64,000 bases of DNA from Chryseobacterium sp. 39-10 (lineage in GTDB: Bacteria; Bacteroidota; Bacteroidia; Flavobacteriales; Weeksellaceae), in contig MKTK01000010.1 of the NCBI GenBank assembly GCA_001898255.1, forward strand, positions 1 through 64,000. The letters run 5' to 3'. Positions 62,227 through 64,000 of the stretch are shown here, piece after piece; position 1 is the stretch's first letter; each line of letters begins with the position of its first letter. Made by a program: the position numbers and the translations under genes. Below the pieces are notes generated by a model. The model saw nothing but the letters and a program-made list of their open reading frames with translations. It made no database searches and was not told where the DNA came from.

Positions 62227-63177
62227 TTATTGGGGTTTAATGGCTACATAATCTTTCGGGCTTTTGCCGAAATTCAGTTTATGATCTACTGCCGCAGAAA
62301 TAAAGCTCTTCAACTCGTCAAGAATTTTTTGCTTATACGTTGGTTTATAATAAATGAGGGAAATTTCACGGTAAGGAAATGGAGCACGGAAACGTTTTAC
62401 TTTTTCTTTTTGTTCCTCTGAAAGCTGTTCCACTGCAAGTTCGGGCAAAATGCTTACGCCGCCTAGTTTATCCACCATCTGGATCAGCGTATTGATATTC
62501 GATGCCACAAACTCCAAGTTTTTTGGTTTCATTGAATTTTCGCGCAGTTCACAAATATTCTCAAACTGGGTTCGCAGGCAATTCCCTTCTTCCAGAAGCC
62601 ACACTTTCTGCACATCAATCTCTTCAGGCACCACAAAGCTATCTTCCTTTTCCGCGCCTGCTTCGCTTGTATAAAGCATCAACTCTTCATTAAAGAGGTG
62701 ATCGTGGTAAAACTCATTGGAGGCCGCATACGGTGTAGAGATAATTCCGGCATCAAGTTCACCTGTTTTTAAAGCTTTAATGATGTTGTCGGTAGTCATT
62801 TCTTTCACCTGGAGCTGAATTTTGGTATGAATTTTCAGAAAATCAAAAATTTCGCTTGGCAAAATAAAACCGGATACGGTAGGGATTATTCCCAGGTTCA
62901 GTTTTCCTGCAAGAACATTATTAAGCAAGCTGGCTTTATTCTTCAACTCATTTATAGAATCTATCACTTTCTTCGCTTCCGCGATAATCTGAATCCCTAC
63001 ATCGGTAGTGCGAATAGGATGTGTAGTTCGGTCAAAAATCTTCACTTCAAGCTCGTCTTCGAACTTTTGGATCATTGCACTTAATGTAGGTTGGGTAATA
63101 AAGCATGCCTGTGCTGCATTACCGAAATGTTTATATTTATCTACTGCGATAAGATATTCCAGTTGTTGAATGTTCAT
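62227..63177 (-). CDS. oxyR: LysR-family regulator, OxyR-like
   Basis: MNIQQLEYLIAVDKYKHFGNAAQACFITQPTLSAMIQKFEDELEVKIFDRTT HTH; divergent from catalase; start trimmed from GTG 63198, which overlaps the promoter. Confidence 0.85.
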   Translation of the reverse strand: MNIQQLEYLIAVDKYKHFGNAAQACFITQPTLSAMIQKFEDELEVKIFDRTTHPIRTTDVGIQIIAEAKKVIDSINELKNKASLLNNVLAGKLNLGIIPTVSGFILPSEIFDFLKIHTKIQLQVKEMTTDNIIKALKTGELDAGIISTPYAASNEFYHDHLFNEELMLYTSEAGAEKEDSFVVPEEIDVQKVWLLEEGNCLRTQFENICELRENSMKPKNLEFVASNINTLIQMVDKLGGVSILPELAVEQLSEEQKEKVKRFRAPFPYREISLIYYKPTYKQKILDELKSFISAAVDHKLNFGKSPKDYVAIKPQ

Positions 63178-63191
63178 TTGATTAATAATGT

Positions 63192-63206
63192 CTATCACAA
63201 AGATAG
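63192..63206. promoter_or_regulatory. OxyR-like half-site pair CTAT-N7-ATAG overlapping the oxyR -7 box
   Basis: CTATCACAAAGATAG; the oxyR -7 TATCTTTG on the minus strand is 63198-63205, with TTG (63225-63227) 19 nt upstream. Confidence 0.45.
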
Positions 63207-63213
63207 GGCATAT

Positions 63214-63246
63214 TTGCCGTACTTCAATAATTTTTAAATAATTTTG
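63214..63246 (+). promoter_or_regulatory. Catalase promoter
   Basis: TTG-N22-TAATTTTG, ATG at 63267. Confidence 0.5.
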
Positions 63247-63266
63247 AGCAATAAAATGATCTCATC

Positions 63267-64000
63267 ATGAAAGACAAAAAACTCACCAACTCAGCGGGCA
63301 TTCCCTATTTCGAACATCAAGATTCGCAGACAGTAGGCGCAAGAGGACCTGTGTTATTACAGGATTTTATACTTCAGCAAAACTTGGCGCATTTTGTTCG
63401 TGAAAGGATTCCTGAAAGAATTGTACACGCCAAAGGCACCGGTGCCTACGGAACTTTTACCGTGACACATGATATTTCTAAATATACCAAAGCAAAGTTA
63501 TTTGATAAGGTTGGAAATACTTGTCGCATGTTTGCTAGGTTTTCAACCGTAGGTGGTGAAAAAGGAAGTGCTGATACAGAACGGGACCCACGCGGTTTTG
63601 CCCTTAAATTCTATACTGAAGATGGCAACTGGGATTTGGTGGGAAACAACACCCCCGTTTTCTTTATAAAAGATGCCAAAAAATTTCCTGACTTTATCCA
63701 TACCCAAAAGCGGGTGCCTAAAACGAACCTGAAAAGCGCAACCATGATGTGGGATTTCTGGAGTTTAAACCCGGAATCTCTTCACCAGGTTCTCATTTTA
63801 ATGTCGGATCGCGGAACACCTCACGGATATAGACACATGCACGGATTTGGCTCTCATACCTTCTCGATGATCAATGCCGATAATGAACGAATTTGGGTGA
63901 AATTCCACTTTAAATCTAAACAAGGCATTAAAAATTTTAGCAATGACGAGGCCGTAAAAATGAAGGGTGAAAATCCTGATTTTGCACAGGAAGATTTAAT
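63267..64000 (+). CDS. Catalase, N-terminal part (truncated by window end)
   Basis: ATGAAAGACAAAAAACTCACC...: [67 protein letters not shown], clade-3-type catalase; no stop in window so absent from the ORF track. Confidence 0.93.
   Translation, partial: MKDKKLTNSAGIPYFEHQDSQTVGARGPVLLQDFILQQNLAHFVRERIPERIVHAKGTGAYGTFTVTHDISKYTKAKLFDKVGNTCRMFARFSTVGGEKGSADTERDPRGFALKFYTEDGNWDLVGNNTPVFFIKDAKKFPDFIHTQKRVPKTNLKSATMMWDFWSLNPESLHQVLILMSDRGTPHGYRHMHGFGSHTFSMINADNERIWVKFHFKSKQGIKNFSNDEAVKMKGENPDFAQEDL

Noticed and set aside
1-64000. CRISPR array, tRNA/rRNA genes, prophage or complete IS element
   Set aside because: No regularly spaced repeats, tRNA cloverleaf with conserved TTCRANNC arm, phage structural genes or transposase with terminal inverted repeats were seen by eye; a tRNAscan-SE/ISfinder run would be needed to be definitive

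Overview
Chromosomal window from a low-GC Bacteroidota/Flavobacteriia genome, most like a Chryseobacterium/Weeksellaceae relative judging from protein family content and TTG-N17-23-TAnnTTTG promoters. From left to right: a TonB/ExbD/ExbD/ExbB operon with a PstS-like lipoprotein and a TPR protein (-); leuS; an LPS-type glycosyltransferase and Kdo transferase; NlpC/P60, O-methyltransferase and OmpA genes; tilS and a DsbD-like gene; a small accessory block (apparently frameshifted TPR-TM-AraC regulator, surface/hypothetical proteins, HTH protein); pckA, a GHMP kinase, fabD, a LysM+PBP1 protein, bshC, a putative porin and a SusC/SusD pair; the rimP-nusA-infB operon; a ~17 kb polysaccharide cluster (ugd, Wzm/Wzt-like ABC transporter, FkbM and class I methyltransferases, WbsX, nine glycosyltransferases, asnB); trpS; a YjjG-type HAD; an ECF-type sigma factor; metK; and divergent oxyR/catalase (the catalase runs off the window). 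The most interesting non-obvious signals are: (1) a SAM-II-like riboswitch in the metK leader with a well-matched promoter; (2) a terminator-like hairpin in the rimP-nusA-infB leader; (3) a 44-aa small ORF next to the sigma factor, absent from the ORF track; (4) a single-base frameshift at an A6 run in the AraC/TPR regulator; (5) an OxyR-like CTAT-N7-ATAG element over the oxyR -7 box; (6) duplicated glycosyltransferase N-termini with divergent C-termini. No CRISPR array, tRNA, rRNA or convincing IS element was seen. All calls are by eye, with no database search.
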